Of a stretch of DNA of 64,000 nucleotides, positions 10,401-21,210 are shown piece by piece (positions within the stretch are counted from its first letter, which is position 1; the number at the start of each line of letters is the position of its first letter). Origin of the DNA: Tubulanus polymorphus (taxonomy: Eukaryota; Nemertea; Palaeonemertea; Tubulaniformes; Tubulanidae); the NCBI RefSeq assembly GCF_964204645.1, contig NC_134029.1:19982450-20046449 (forward strand). The letters run 5' to 3'. Under the pieces are notes generated by a model, which was not told the DNA's origin, ran no database searches, and saw nothing but the letters and a program-made list of their open reading frames with translations. The translations under genes were made by a program, and so were the position numbers.

Positions 10401-12417
10401 GCTGTTCTTCAACGGCGGCGTCACGAAGGAGCGAATAATGGTGTTGTTTTTCTTCTGCTCGGACCTGGCGATACGTATGCTTCGCGAGAAGGCGATCGAC
10501 TATTTCAAGAAGTTCATCGACTGGTCGCTGCGTTACATCACCGAGTGCGTGTGTCAGTGGGTCAGGGAGCACGGCGGATGGGTGAGTTTTGTTAATTGAT
10601 TTTCATTCGCCATTTTGTCCAGTTTCGATATCCACGATCATACGGGGACGATTAGACCCGGGCCCGATTGGCACGGATCAGGTTCAAGCCAAATTTAGCC
10701 CGTGCCTGATTAGAGAGCGCGTTCACGCCGTGAACCATTCACTCGATAGTAAACAATGAAGTGAATCATTTCCGGTAATAGTTGCGATTCAAACGCAATT
10801 ATTTGTCTCGTGCTAAATTTTGGCGCGGGTCTGGTCCGACGTTTTCGGTCGGGCCTAATTTGGCCCCGGCCAAAAAACGATTGTGTGATCGTGGCTATAT
10901 AATTTCAAATTTTATGAATATGTAGAAAACGTCTGTTCGAAATTTTTTCCAATCTTTAAGCCTGCATTGCAGGAGGGTATGATTAGACAAGTGCACTATA
11001 TGGAATATATAAAGACAAACTCCGTATCATTAACGGAAAAGTCTAAAATATTTTCTTCGCTTAATAGCTTATTCAACTTTCAATAATTTAATCAATAGTT
11101 TATTCAGCAATTAAAACTGAAGATGACTGTTGGGATCTAGTAGAAATGTTGAACGATACTATTAACAAGGAAACACTTTGGACTTTATTTTTTCATCATT
11201 AGTATGAGATTTTCGGTATATTGCCACTATACAATGTTTCATTAGTAGTTAACAAGTGGACTCAATACTCACTGTTGGTGATCTATGAATTTAGGATTGG
11301 AAACGCGGCAATAGTTAGATTTTCCAAGTTTTAGAAATATTGTGTGCCTTTTGGTTGTTACGTCGCTATCTCAGATCTAGAACTCTTGAACGGCTCGCTC
11401 TCCGGAGAATATATATTGAACGATTTTTCGTGGAAAAATCTCGAAACTTGAAGCGGCTAGATGTAGTTATTTATGAACGGCCCTTGAGAGAACATGACAT
11501 ATTTTTTATTACCGTTTTTAATATCGATAGCCGTACAACCTTCCGCTGGAAGAATCTGCGATTGTTTGCGATACACGTGTGTTGATTCGATTGCTTAATA
11601 GCGTTTAACAACGTTTACGAGCGAGTGAAAAGATGCTCAACCAGCTGTTTAATGGGCGTCGTTCATCTCGATTATCATCCAGTTCCGATGACTGTCGGTG
11701 CTCTTCAGATACACCTGTTTTGACCTGAAACCAGATAGAAAACGATCGTTGAGATGACAGGACAACTGCAGCTGTACACCTGTCGAAATATTGGAAAGGA
11801 TGTCGGGTCACAAAAATGTTTTATTGTATATTGTACAATGTATGTACATATATAAGCCGCGATCACACTGACACAATTTGGCCCCGGCCCAATTTGGACG
11901 GATCAGGCTCGGGCCAAATTTGGCCCATGCCTAATTAGAGAATGCGTTCACACGCAAACCATTCATTTGATACTAAACAAAGCGAAATGGATCATTTCCG
12001 GAACCAGCTGGAATTCAAACGCAATCATTTGTCTGGTGCTAAAATTTGGTCCGACGTTTTTGGTGGGGCCAAATAGGCTCAGGCCCATTTGGCACCCGTG
12101 TGAACAGTTGTTCTGGGCCAAAAATGCCCGTGTGATCGCGGCTATAATTGATGACGTGTTATATTATCATATTCGAAAAGAGAATTCGTTGAAACTAAAA
12201 TGTTATGGACGATTCTTAGAATCCAGAGCAAAGCATATTTTTTCAAGACGAACAGATGCGAGATTTCTTAGATGTTTGATTCGAAACGTTTTTTTATTCT
12301 TTTCAGGGAGCGGTGCTTTCCAGCGGCATGCAGGTCGCCACGAAGATCGGCATAATGGTAGTGCTCGGCGTTTGTTCGATCGCGATGTTCCAGTGGATGA
12401 GTAGGCGAATATCGTAA
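4412..12417 (+). CDS. BAX: Bax-like Bcl-2 family apoptosis effector (3' three exons; N-terminus not found)
   Basis: Three exons join in frame: 4412-4532 (enters with one base of a split codon), 10354-10581 and 12307-12417 (stop TAA 12415-12417), all with AG acceptors and GTAAGT or GTGAGT donors. Exon A carries a BH3-like helix, LREMADAF, where Bax has LxxxGD. Exon B carries the BH1 region (ELFFNGGVTKERIMVLFFF) and helices 5-6; BH2 (WVREHGGW) ends the exon. Exon C is a 36-residue tail with a hydrophobic membrane anchor (IGIMVVLGVCSIAMF) followed by RR, as in tail-anchored mitochondrial Bax. In this family, activated protein oligomerises in the outer mitochondrial membrane and releases cytochrome c. 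Odd points: the usual NWGR of BH1 is replaced by TKER, and the BH3 Gly is Ala. The segment around WSLRYI..VCQWVREHGGW fits Bax better than Bok or Bcl-2. The N-terminal helix-1 exon is missing from view. Confidence 0.85.
5725..6065. repeat. Degenerate minisatellite, about 43-50 bp unit
   Basis: About six or seven imperfect tandem units of the form GACTCTTT-GAAAAGAGTTGATTCC-GTGGATATTAACTCATTTT. The GACTC/GAGT pair within each unit can form a small hairpin (GACTCTTT..AAGAGT). Units vary by several bases, so the array is old. Confidence 0.8.
7426..7720. mobile_element. piggyBac-like MITE, copy 1 (TTAA-flanked)
   Basis: The element body is 7430-7716, flanked on both sides by TTAA (7426-7429 and 7717-7720). 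Ends are CCCTTTCAATGCG on the left and CATTGAAACAG on the right. The subterminal region carries repeated palindromic words of the type ACACCGCACTGCGGTGTA. It is closely related to the copy at 58718-59006. TTAA target duplication with CCC..GGG ends is the signature of the piggyBac superfamily. No transposase frame is present. Confidence 0.85.
8255..8400. mobile_element. Short inverted-repeat element (GTTGGAA..TCCAACGCC), copy 1
   Basis: The left end GGGTTGGAAACAATTTTTGATTG matches, apart from substitutions, the element at 55505-55675. The interior shares TTCTAATATTGCCATGGCGAAT and TTCAATTTCGTCAAAA. The right end is CTCCAACGCCACTG. A non-coding MITE-like repeat. Confidence 0.65.
8385..8626 (-). 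mobile_element. MITE-like fragment with CAGTGGCGGATCCG end
   Basis: Read on the minus strand, it starts CAGTGGCGGATCCGACCGC and continues into GGGGGGTTCAACCCC. The other end has CCCCCTACAAGTCAGTGGC. The open frame on the minus strand here (8384-8662) is this repeat read through and is not considered a gene. The CAG..CTG-type ends are hAT-like, but no clear target duplication was found. Confidence 0.5.
9844..9882. repeat. Strong 17-bp hairpin
   Basis: CAGGGAAACGC-AGAAAC pairs with GTTTCT-ga-GCGTTTCCCTG across a three-base loop, with a two-base bulge. A second short echo (GAAACATGGTTTC) follows at about 9906-9918. No coding role is evident. Confidence 0.7.
10628..10899 (+). mobile_element. GGCCC-rich MITE, copy B
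   Basis: Begins ATATCCACGATCATACG and ends GTGTGATCGTGGCTATA. It shares the family landmarks GCCCGTGCCTGATTAGAGAG, ATCATTTCCGG, AATTCAAACGCAATTATTTG-like sequence and GGTCTGGTCCGACGTTTT. It starts 46 bp after the BH1/BH2 exon of the Bax-like gene. Confidence 0.85.
11010..11220. repeat. Diverged relative of the palindromic element at 2764
   Basis: Contains ACTGAAGATGACTG, a weak stem (ACT..AGT), then GAAATGTTGAAC at 11143-11154, followed by TTTGGACTTTATTTTTTC. The flanks AATAGTTTATTCAGC and GTTGAACGATACTATT form the imperfect surrounding stem seen in the 2764 copy. It is probably a remnant of the same repeat family. Confidence 0.45.
11851..12147 (+). mobile_element. GGCCC-rich MITE, copy C (best preserved)
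   Basis: About 297 bp with clear terminal inverted repeats: AGCCGCGATCACACTG at the left and CGTGTGATCGCGGCT at the right, each bordered by TATA-like sequence. The interior has six GGCC-rich words, AATTAGAGAATGCGTTCACA, ATTTCCGGAACC and GGTCCGACGTTTTTGG. No coding capacity. It lies 160 bp upstream of the last exon of the Bax-like gene. Confidence 0.9.
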
Positions 12418-14407
12418 ATTTCATAGGTCAAGACGTTGGGGAACCGACCTTTCTAATGACATTTTTGAAATCGCCTGCCTAGAAGTCGTCAATATCAACC
12501 ATGTCTCGTAGACTTGTAAAAGAATTGACAATATGTCTCAAAAGTCCTGCTGAGAGAAGACATTCTTGCCAAAAGCGTCATCCATGAAAAAGCGGAATTT
12601 GCGTACATGAATGAAAGATGGCCAACATTTAGCAGACGCGGCAAGGCAGACGTGATTTCCGTCACTATAACGCACGTTTTGTAAAGATTTACCGACGTTC
12701 GTCAATTTCGATTCGTTTTGATTTCGATGTCATTTGATTTTTTGTGCGTAAGTGAAAATATTGTGGAAAATGTTTTTTTTTGTATCGATGAAGAGCAACA
12801 AGCCAGGGTCTGAAACGACTACCTCAAACTATTTGAATAATTGCTTTAATGGTCGCTATTACGCAACTACATAAAATCCATGTCATTTTTGTACCATTTT
12901 GTTTTCTAATCCAAACATTTTCCATTATAAAGACAGTTAATAGTCCCAAACAGGAGTAGAACCGCTTACACAGTGTAATTCAGTGTAAATACTTGACAGA
13001 AAGAAAGGAGTTTATTTTGATTGATTGATTTTGACATTTTTTGACATGTCGTTAACGTAGAGAGTAAAAACATTGAAAATGAATTGTGTATTATATCAAT
13101 GATTGACTGTTTTATAACTTCGTAACTAGTATATAACCGAACTGTTTTACGACATGCTATATCTTTTTATATCATTATATCACCGGGAAGAGCAGTTTCT
13201 ATTTGATTGCATAAGATCGGTTAGTGTCACAAAATCTGGAGGTTTCCTCATATTTTTCAATCAGTCCAAATGTTAGATCGTGTTATTTCATGCGTGGACA
13301 CTTTTTTGCGTATGTCCTCCTTAAAGCGCGCACAACAGTACGAGAAAATAGAATTCGATTCTTCTGATGATTTGATGAAGATTTCAATATTTAGATGTTA
13401 GGGTATGGAATTGTCCATTTAAACGATAGGGGGGGTGTGTTGGTGTTCTTAATTTCTACGTTTCTTTGAAAACATGTGTGCAGATGAAAAGAATGAGAGG
13501 GAATCCATGCCTTCGATGGTATAAATAAATGGATGACTACCAGCTGTCCGATAAGGTTGTACATGTATATGTATACGTCTATATAAATGTCTTAATTATG
13601 CAAGAGTTGAACTATACTTACATCGGGACCAACTGTTACTATGATGTTTCAACCACTAAGTTAACCGTATATATACATTGTTTATACTCTCGTTGAATCA
13701 CGAGATGGTGATATAAATTTTGAAATCTACGTTTTTCATATACAGTTGCATTGATAACCGGGGCGCGTTGAATATTTTACGCACGATGCTTTATTATGAT
13801 TTGAACCTGTTTTTTTTCTAAAGGACCGTTCATTCCGTATAAAGGCGTAACGCGTCATGGCGTCCTGGCAAATGTTTATCGAGTTATATGTAATTCATTA
13901 AAAAAAACATAGCTAACCTGTTCACAAAGGAGTAAAATATTCATACATGAACATAATTCGAATTGAATTTTAATCGCCGCGTGTCCAATGATTTGCACCT
14001 AGTTACACCTGTTTTTTATCGCAACCGAACGTCAGCGAAAAAATTCAGTAAGTAATAAAGTTGAATTACCTAATTGACATGTTTAAACGACACCTACAGC
14101 TTATGTTTCATGTCGGTCGGCGACCAGCAGATGCGTATCAATTTTCATCGGTTCGCACCTGTCGCGATGTATCTGTCTGTTACTGGAATCGAATTTATGA
14201 ACGATGCGATATTCGAGGCGATATTTGATTAAGCATTTCAATCAATCGATATTAGTTTGGTGCGTATTACATTTTTTTATCATAACCTGATGTCGGTTTT
14301 TTCATCAAGGCTACTGATTTTGATTGTTGAAATTTTACGAGTACTTGAAAAGAATCTTGTAATCTTTCCCCAATTATTGTAAATGTTGGATATTTTTGGT
14401 GTTGGGA

Positions 14408-14762
14408 CAATAAGGCTAAAAAGATGCCTTGTTTCTTGTTACTTGTTTCTCGCTGCCTATCTACCCTGAACATGGATTTTGGTCTTATTTGACTACAAAA
14501 TAATTCTTCAAGAAAGATAAAATACAATATAAACTTCTAGAACTTTGAAGTCAAGAATTAAATAGATTTTTCAAGCAATACCCTTACTCAAAACAACCTC
14601 TAGCTTTCAAGGTACACCACACTTTGCCCATGGGCAATTTATTTTTTAATCATGATCAAGCTCACCCATAACAGACCAAGCAGTTATAAAAATGAACTGA
14701 TTACAAATTTTATTATATTTTGGCTCAGCCGTAGAAACGAGTTCTCATTTTCTTTCAGCCTA
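14408..14762. mobile_element. Inverted-repeat element (GGCTAAA..CCTTGTTTCTC ends), copy 1
   Basis: The left end AAGGCTAAAAAGATGCC-TTGTTTCTTG matches the left end of the element at 56276-56500. Both share the interior word AATCATGATC followed by CATAACAGACC and a nearby ATTACAAATTTTAT-like block. The right end, TCTTTCAGCC, is decayed. A third partial relative at 16900-17050 shares TTTGCCC-TGGGCAATTTATT. No coding potential. Confidence 0.5.
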
Positions 14763-15366
14763 AGTCAAGTTTTCTTTAAACGATTACGATGACAAACTGG
14801 ATTGCCGAAAGGGAAAAGAAAAATTGATTCCGATTTCGGATAGTGCTAGAAGCGAGTCACAAACGTGCACAGTTTGCGTGCGCGTCTATCGATTTCGGCG
14901 ACTAACTCGCGAGTGTGTCGTCCTGCGGCGAATGCTCTTTTCAAAGTATGTTTACATAATGTCAAAAAATGAAATCGAAGCCTCAGGTATTCCACGTAGC
15001 ATTGTAAAAAATACGATTAATATCGCTTACTTTTTTTTTCACTCGCGGCAGGCAATCCGGTGCACTAAACGGTTATTTTTGCTTTCAAATTAGACGAAAT
15101 CAAGGTGAATTTAAAAGTTTATTTTCTACAAAAGCAACGTAGCGTGGAAACGTACGTATACGGTGTGCGCTTCGCGAGAGGTTTCGGTAAATTTGGCAAA
15201 CGACCGTTGAAAAGTCTCCAAAAGCCCTTCAGCGACGATGAAAACGGAGTTAAGTACTAGATTATCGATCGAATACCTTGACTTGGTGCACGCGTTGACA
15301 CCGGCGGCGAGATCCGCGACGTTTCTCGGTACATATACCGGAGATATATCGTCGATTATTCCGACA

Positions 15367-15561
15367 TTGTTACTAACAAACGTCTCGCTTAATTCGGATG
15401 ACTAGGGACTGCGCCCAGATTTATTCGAATTTAGTAAAATTACGAATTAATAATAATAGTTTACATGGTTCAAGGTCAAATGGACTAAATATTTCATCTT
15501 TATTATAGAATAATCAAAATCGGGATTGAAAAATCCGAATTAAGCGAGTTATGCCCTACTA
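15367..15561. mobile_element. Pogo/Tigger-like MITE (CTCGCTTAATTCGGAT ends)
   Basis: CTCGCTTAATTCGGAT at the left is inverted as ATCCGAATTAAGCGAG at the right, with the outer right end reading GTTATGCCCTACT. The right half recurs at 20372-20492 (TTTACATGG, AGGTCAAATGGA-like and AAAAATCCGAATTAAGC). Ends of the form CAGTAnnnCATAACTCG are reminiscent of pogo/Tigger elements; this assignment is inference. Confidence 0.5.
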
Positions 15562-16253
15562 CAAATTTCGGCTAATTCTTGATGATGATTTCCGCCCGAC
15601 GAAATGCAATCAGTTGAAATTATCTAAACTATGCGTCGAGCAACGACCTTTTTTGGAATCTGGCGACATCGTAACGGGACCCTGGCCTTTAATACCAATT
15701 GACGGAATATCTTGCTTATTCTATTAATGAGATTGTAGTATTATATGTTTGTTAACAATCATTATCGTACATTGCGCACACAACACACGCGCGCGTGCTA
15801 ATTCCTGGTCATCAAAATAATGCGGTGTAATTTGAAATTCGGATATTACTTTGTATGTAAAATGTAAATAACTATTTAAGCGTGACTAATGATTGTTTCA
15901 GAATTTTTTAATCAAGATCGAGACATAAATTGTGGATTTAACACAATTCAGTTTCCGGTGGCATTTACGCACAATATGTATAGATAACAAAATTAACGGG
16001 ACAAGTTTGAGAATTCGTTTCATGATTATGCAGACTTTTAGTTTCTTCCAAGGAAAATAATACGGGCGCTGTACCTCCCGACCTGAAATCGGAGAGAAGA
16101 TCAGTCCTTGCTTTTTTAGATGACGCACAATGTCAATATAGCACATACCAGAATGTACCATTGGTAACTCGGCCGTAAATAATGAGAAATTTAACTGATG
16201 AAACACTGTTTTATAGACAGGCATTAGATTTTAACCTGAAATGTTAGACTAAC

Positions 16254-16463
16254 CGTAGCTGCAATCACAAGGGTGTCGTCGACCTGGGGCAACTGTTCAG
16301 TTGGTGCCAATTGTTCTGTGCCTGTTTGATGGGCCAAATTCGGTCCAACCAAAAACGTACCATAAGGGGGACCAGGTGAATGCGTTCTCTTGGTAGGCAA
16401 TGGCCAAATATGACTCAGGCCAGTTTGACCAGGGCCACAACGTCTGTGTGATTGCGGCTTTAT
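16254..16463 (-). mobile_element. GGCCC-rich MITE, copy D (diverged)
   Basis: The left end GTAGCTGCAATCACA and right end TGTGTGATTGCGGCT correspond to the family terminal repeats. Inside are GATGGGCCAAATTCGG, GGTCCAACCAAAAACG and AATGCGTTCTC, consistent with an inverted, internally deleted copy. Confidence 0.65.
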
Positions 16464-17398
16464 TATAATGAATGAGATCCTTTTACAAATCGGGTTTTAA
16501 TTACAGTTTGTCTAAGTTTCAATTTCGATACTGTAGCACAAAACTTGCTATAAGCTGCTTCCAAATATTATCGCACAATTGTTATTTTGATATGATATCG
16601 CGATGGCCTGTTCTTTGTCGATGAACCTTCGAAATGTTTTGCCCGAAATTGCGGGACCTACCATGCACAAATAACATAGGTGGTTTGATTGGGCGCACAA
16701 AATTTATTTGCCCAGCATATGAAATGCGAATGAGTTAGAAAAAAAGCTCATTTACCTCGTTGATCAAAGATCCGAATTACTTACCAGTGCTTTAGTTTAG
16801 CTAGGTTAGTTTTGAATTCAATTTTTGAATAGTAGACGCTTCTTGACTTTTTTGACTAGGAAATAATTTGTGAAAAAGATGAAATGCAATATAGAATTTC
16901 CTCAATAGCACTTTGAACAATACAAACTCTTAAGCGGATCAATGCCCATTAAGACTGTTTTCAAGGTTAACCACTCTGCCCGTGGGCAATTTATTTCTTG
17001 ATCGAGGCAAGTCAGTACGCTGGAAATAATCTTTTCAGCTTATCATCGAATGTTACTAATGAATATGCAGTTGATAAATTGTCAAATGTAAATTTGTACA
17101 TTTCTCTAATATATATTTTATATATTTATGCTGTATATAGTATGTAATTGTATGATTTAATCTTCAAGTCATTCGTGCATTTTCTATTATTCGTAATGAT
17201 ATGTTTGTATAGCGTGTGTGTATATTTACTAAAAAATTTTTTGTAGTATTACTATTATTGATATTTCGATGAATTGTGTCATTTTAACTTCTAAAGTTTA
17301 GATAAGTTACTCAATGGTGCGTGACAAATTTTGACTTGATTTATTTATTTCGTTTGATTTGACAGGGCATTTTTGACGAATTCTGCTTTAATCATAAG

Positions 17399-17477
17399 CT
17401 GATGCTCAGAATGTTCTGGTTTATATACGGGGGGGGGGGGGGAACTGATGCTCAGAATGTTCTGGTTTATATACAGG
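17399..17477. repeat. 45-bp tandem duplication separated by a poly-G run
   Basis: CTGATGCTCAGAATGTTCTG followed by GTTTATATAC occurs twice in direct orientation, each copy ending in a G run (about 16 and 7 bases). It looks like a recent duplication or a sequencing/assembly stutter at a homopolymer. Confidence 0.8.
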
Positions 17478-18287
17478 GGGGGATGTCTATTGTCATGGTC
17501 ATCCTACGGTTCAAATCTGTTTGTAAAAAAAAATCTAACTTGTTTAAAATTAACCATGGAAGCAGTCAGCGACGGTTGTGGTTACATCATTTGACGACGA
17601 AGTCAGACTTTATTTTCAATTACCTGTAATCGATGGTTAACCACAACTGTTGAACTGGTTGGCCGCATCGGCTTCGCGTTCGGTGTCACCACAAACTTCG
17701 AGCAGATGACATTGACAGTTAAAAAAACCTTTGTATCATCCGTAGATCACATATTTGCTATATAATAAGCGATGATAGATCACATAACGGTACTCGGTTT
17801 ACCCGTACTTGCCTGGGAATGATAAAAATATGAATGAAATTTATACCGAATGTTGTTTACATTGCTGCGGAAGACATGTTCCCAGAACTAGCTGTCGGCT
17901 ATACTCAACTAACTATAAGAATTTTCATGCCGCATTTTTACAATTGGTTTTTTGCTTTGATAAAGTGATCTACGGGGAAAAAAGCTCTTTTTGGTGCGTG
18001 TTACGTGTGACATTTCATCTGGAAATAAAATGAATTCTTCGTGAAAAATGATTTTGTAAATGATCTGCTACAGGGTATTGTGATCTCCTCTCTTCCGAAC
18101 GTTTGTTATTCGATGTGCATTTTACGTGAATCGTCGGTGAAGTCAAGTTTCTCTGCGTCATCGATAGAAAATACAATGGCTCCAGTTACCACGAACTGTC
18201 GCTGCTAGTTTGCCTTAGCGGGTGCTGCTGATCAAAGTTTCTGGGTGCTTCCCTCAATATCCGAAGGATATTTTCAAAGAGTCTTAT

Positions 18288-18645
18288 ACGGGGTGGCCAC
18301 TTGCCCGGAAATCAGGGAATTTTCTCTAAAAAGAAGTCAAGGAATAGTCGGGGAATTTGTAAAAAAAAGCTAAATATCAGGGAAAAGCCGCCGGGGAAAT
18401 TTGTTGAGATTGCTAGATAACGCGTAAAATCAGGGAGTTTGGAGCCTCCCTGGTAAAATCAAACAGTTTCTCTGTGTTAATTGATTGAATTCTTAGCAAA
18501 TCAGTCAGGGAAAACAAAAAGTAAATCGGGGAACAGTCGGGGGGAAAAAGCTTTTTTGATAACTTTGATGATTGAAAATAAAATTCATATTTTCTATATT
18601 TATTCAAAAATCAGATCTTTCGTCAAAGTTATCAAAAAAGGCCCA
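18288..18645. mobile_element. GGTGGCCAC-end MITE, copy 1
   Basis: Begins GGGGTGGCCACTTGCCCGG and is rich in 'CAGGGAA' and 'CGGGGAA' words, like the element at 62484-62738. Its last part holds a strong hairpin, CTTTTTTGATAACTTTGATG (from about 18550) against CGTCAAAGTTATCAAAAAAG (to about 18641). The right terminus is not clear. Confidence 0.5.
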
Positions 18646-20371
18646 ACCTCTTCCGCAGTTCATTAAATCCAGTTTAAATCGATCTTTTTCATTGGTTAAT
18701 TATTTTCTGAAAAATTTCATCGGAGTTCTATTTCATTATCGAGAGACTTGACATCATTAAACGGGAGAGCATAGTACGTACGGCACAGCATGGCGTGGGG
18801 ATCACGCGTGATGACATATATAGGAAATTCAAGGATTTGTATATACAGCTGAACGAAGGAATCTCTGTGAATATGCCTCATCGTCCAACCATCCGGTTAG
18901 ACACAGCCCTAGTCCGAAAAGTCAACCAAAGTTTGAAATCAATAATACAAAGCGCTTTTTTTCAGCCACGCCTTTCATTCACACCGGTTAGAGGATAGTT
19001 ATGCAATGAACAACCAATTACGTCTCGACTGGTTCTTTAGCCTCGGTGGCACGGTGGCACGGTTATAGCGAACAAAAGCAAAATCAACTTTTTAAAAAGT
19101 TTCCCGCGTAATATGAATCATTGAGTTTGTATGTGTCATGTTATGACTGGTGACGATTTTTATCGAATTCGAGAAGATGATGGACAATTTGTAATGAAAT
19201 CGCAAACAAATTTACTCCTTATTAACATATATTGTATTCGAGCTTTATGCGTTTCATAAAAAAGGAATTATATGATATAGAATATCGAAAAATGAAGATT
19301 GAAATTGGCATGAATCACTATAAGCTAAAATACTCGAACTCATTGACAATGGTCGTATAGTATAGCAATAAAACAACAACAAACCTCTGTACTGCCATCT
19401 AGTGTTTCATTTGAGAATCGTATTCATTCATGAATCGGACTCGAGTTAGGTACATAAAACCCTGAAACGAATCCTCTGCATTTCTATTGTGTTTTCTGGT
19501 GCGTATTGATCTCACTTTCACTGGAAGGAAAACTAGTTCAACACCGGCAGCCATGAGTTCATGCACTTTTTACCACTTCCAGGAATAAAGGTGCATTAAT
19601 GACTTGTTTTTTGTGAACTCTAACTTTCTCTTGATTTCGAATTACTTCAACATTTGAAAACATTTTTCGTAAGATATAAGGTAATGAATTCGAAATACTG
19701 GTATTAATTCAGTATCTAATGCGATAAATGCGGAAATATGAATTATAGTCCACCTGCTTTTCACCCACAATCGAAATAAAGCTAATATTTTCATTAATTT
19801 TCATGATGAATGCATTAGAAATTTCTAGGAAAAGTATAAGTAGGACCATAACATTATGATAAAAAGGTTCTACTAGGAACGTTTTACAATGAATAGTTCT
19901 ACATTGATATTCAGTGTTGTAGTGAGCAGTTTTGTTCCCGTTTCCGTACATTTACTGATGTCAGATCGTCTGAAGATGTCTCATGATTTCCGAGAATTTT
20001 TTCCGTTGATAAGTGAAAGGGTTAATCTGATGGGAATTTCAGACGATAAAGACTAATCTGATTTCTTTTGAGTTGTAAATTCTCGATCTAGTTCAAAGAA
20101 ATACTCGGGTATAACGTAGTATTCTGCGCACGGTTTTATAGACAAGACTTAAAAATGATAATATCAGGCTATAGATGCCATTATTTTTTTATTTTTTTGT
20201 AAGAAATGTAAGGACTGCATTTCCCTTTACTGATTAAGCGAGAAATTAAATCTAGTTAACTCTAACACATGTTTGACAAGTTCATGTTATGTACATGATG
20301 TCTCGAGCATCTTAAATGTTGTTTTGAATGTTGTATTTGAATGGGCGTAATCCAGGCCAGAATTGCAACAA

Positions 20372-20492
20372 GAAATGTTTATATACAATAGAACAATGCC
20401 CAGATCAATAACATTTTACATGGTTCTACTCTAGGTTAAATGGAGCAAACATTTCATCCAAATTAAATGAAAAATCCGAATTAAGCAGTTCA
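20372..20492. mobile_element. Fragment of the 15367-15561 family
   Basis: Shares TTTACATGGTTCTA, AGGTTAAATGGAGCAAA, ATTTCATC and GAAAAATCCGAATTAAGC with 15440-15545. Truncated; only the right half is recognisable. Confidence 0.5.
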
Positions 20493-21044
20493 ACTGTACA
20501 TGTACATGGACCACTGATATGTTGACCACTTGTGCAGACGACTTATATTCAGTTAAAAATACCATTTGTGAGACTAAAAAATAGAGACAACTTAAGTAAT
20601 GTCACGACTTATCCCAGTTTGACAAGGCACACGTTAACCATGACATGACAATCCATGTACTGCTCACTGCTCACTCACTCCAACAACTCACAATGACATT
20701 ATTTTGAGATCTTTCCTGGAAATCCTAATGTAGTTGAATCACGGATCGGTTATTAATTTCTAGGAAAACGAATGTAAACAAATCTCTTTCTCTCTGCGGA
20801 TAAAAGTACGGCAGCCCTCACTGTCGAAGCTGACAATACATCGTATTGTAAAGTACATCGCTGTTGAAGTTCAGGTTTTACATGTCATAAATTACAATTT
20901 ACATCTCGTAGATTTCTGTCTCTAAAAATGTTTTATGATTAAAAATCTGCTTAATTAATGTGATTGATTAATCACTTATAGATTTTGAATGATCATGACA
21001 TGGAGAAACCAAAATGAATAAAAAACCAGAAATTATGTTAGTAA

Positions 21045-21210
21045 CAGTAAACCTCGCCCAACTCAGACACGGCCAACTAGGACTTCCGACTAACTCAGAC
21101 AAAAATCATTTTTGTGACTTGCTTATGTAATTTCCTATCCTTGACATGGACTTTCGCTTACCCTGGACCAATTTTGTCAATCCCAAGTTACTGCGAGTTA
21201 AGCTTTACGA
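21045..21210. mobile_element. Pogo/Tigger-like MITE (CAGTAAACCTCG end), copy 1
   Basis: Starts CAGTAAACCTCGCCCAACTC and continues GACACGGCCAACTAGGACTT; the far end CCAAGTTACTGCGAGTTAAG is the decayed inverse. It is homologous along its length to 36584-36756 in the TUSC3-like gene. The CAGTnnACCTCG terminus is typical of the pogo/Tigger group. Confidence 0.65.

Larger units (their letters stand above)
10582..12306 (+). other. Intron between BH1/BH2 exon and tail-anchor exon of the Bax-like gene
   Basis: A 1.7-kb phase-0 intron. It holds two copies of the same GGCCC-rich MITE (10628-10899 and 11851-12147) in the same orientation and, between them, a diverged relative of the 2764-2951 palindromic element. 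No additional exon was seen. Confidence 0.75.
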
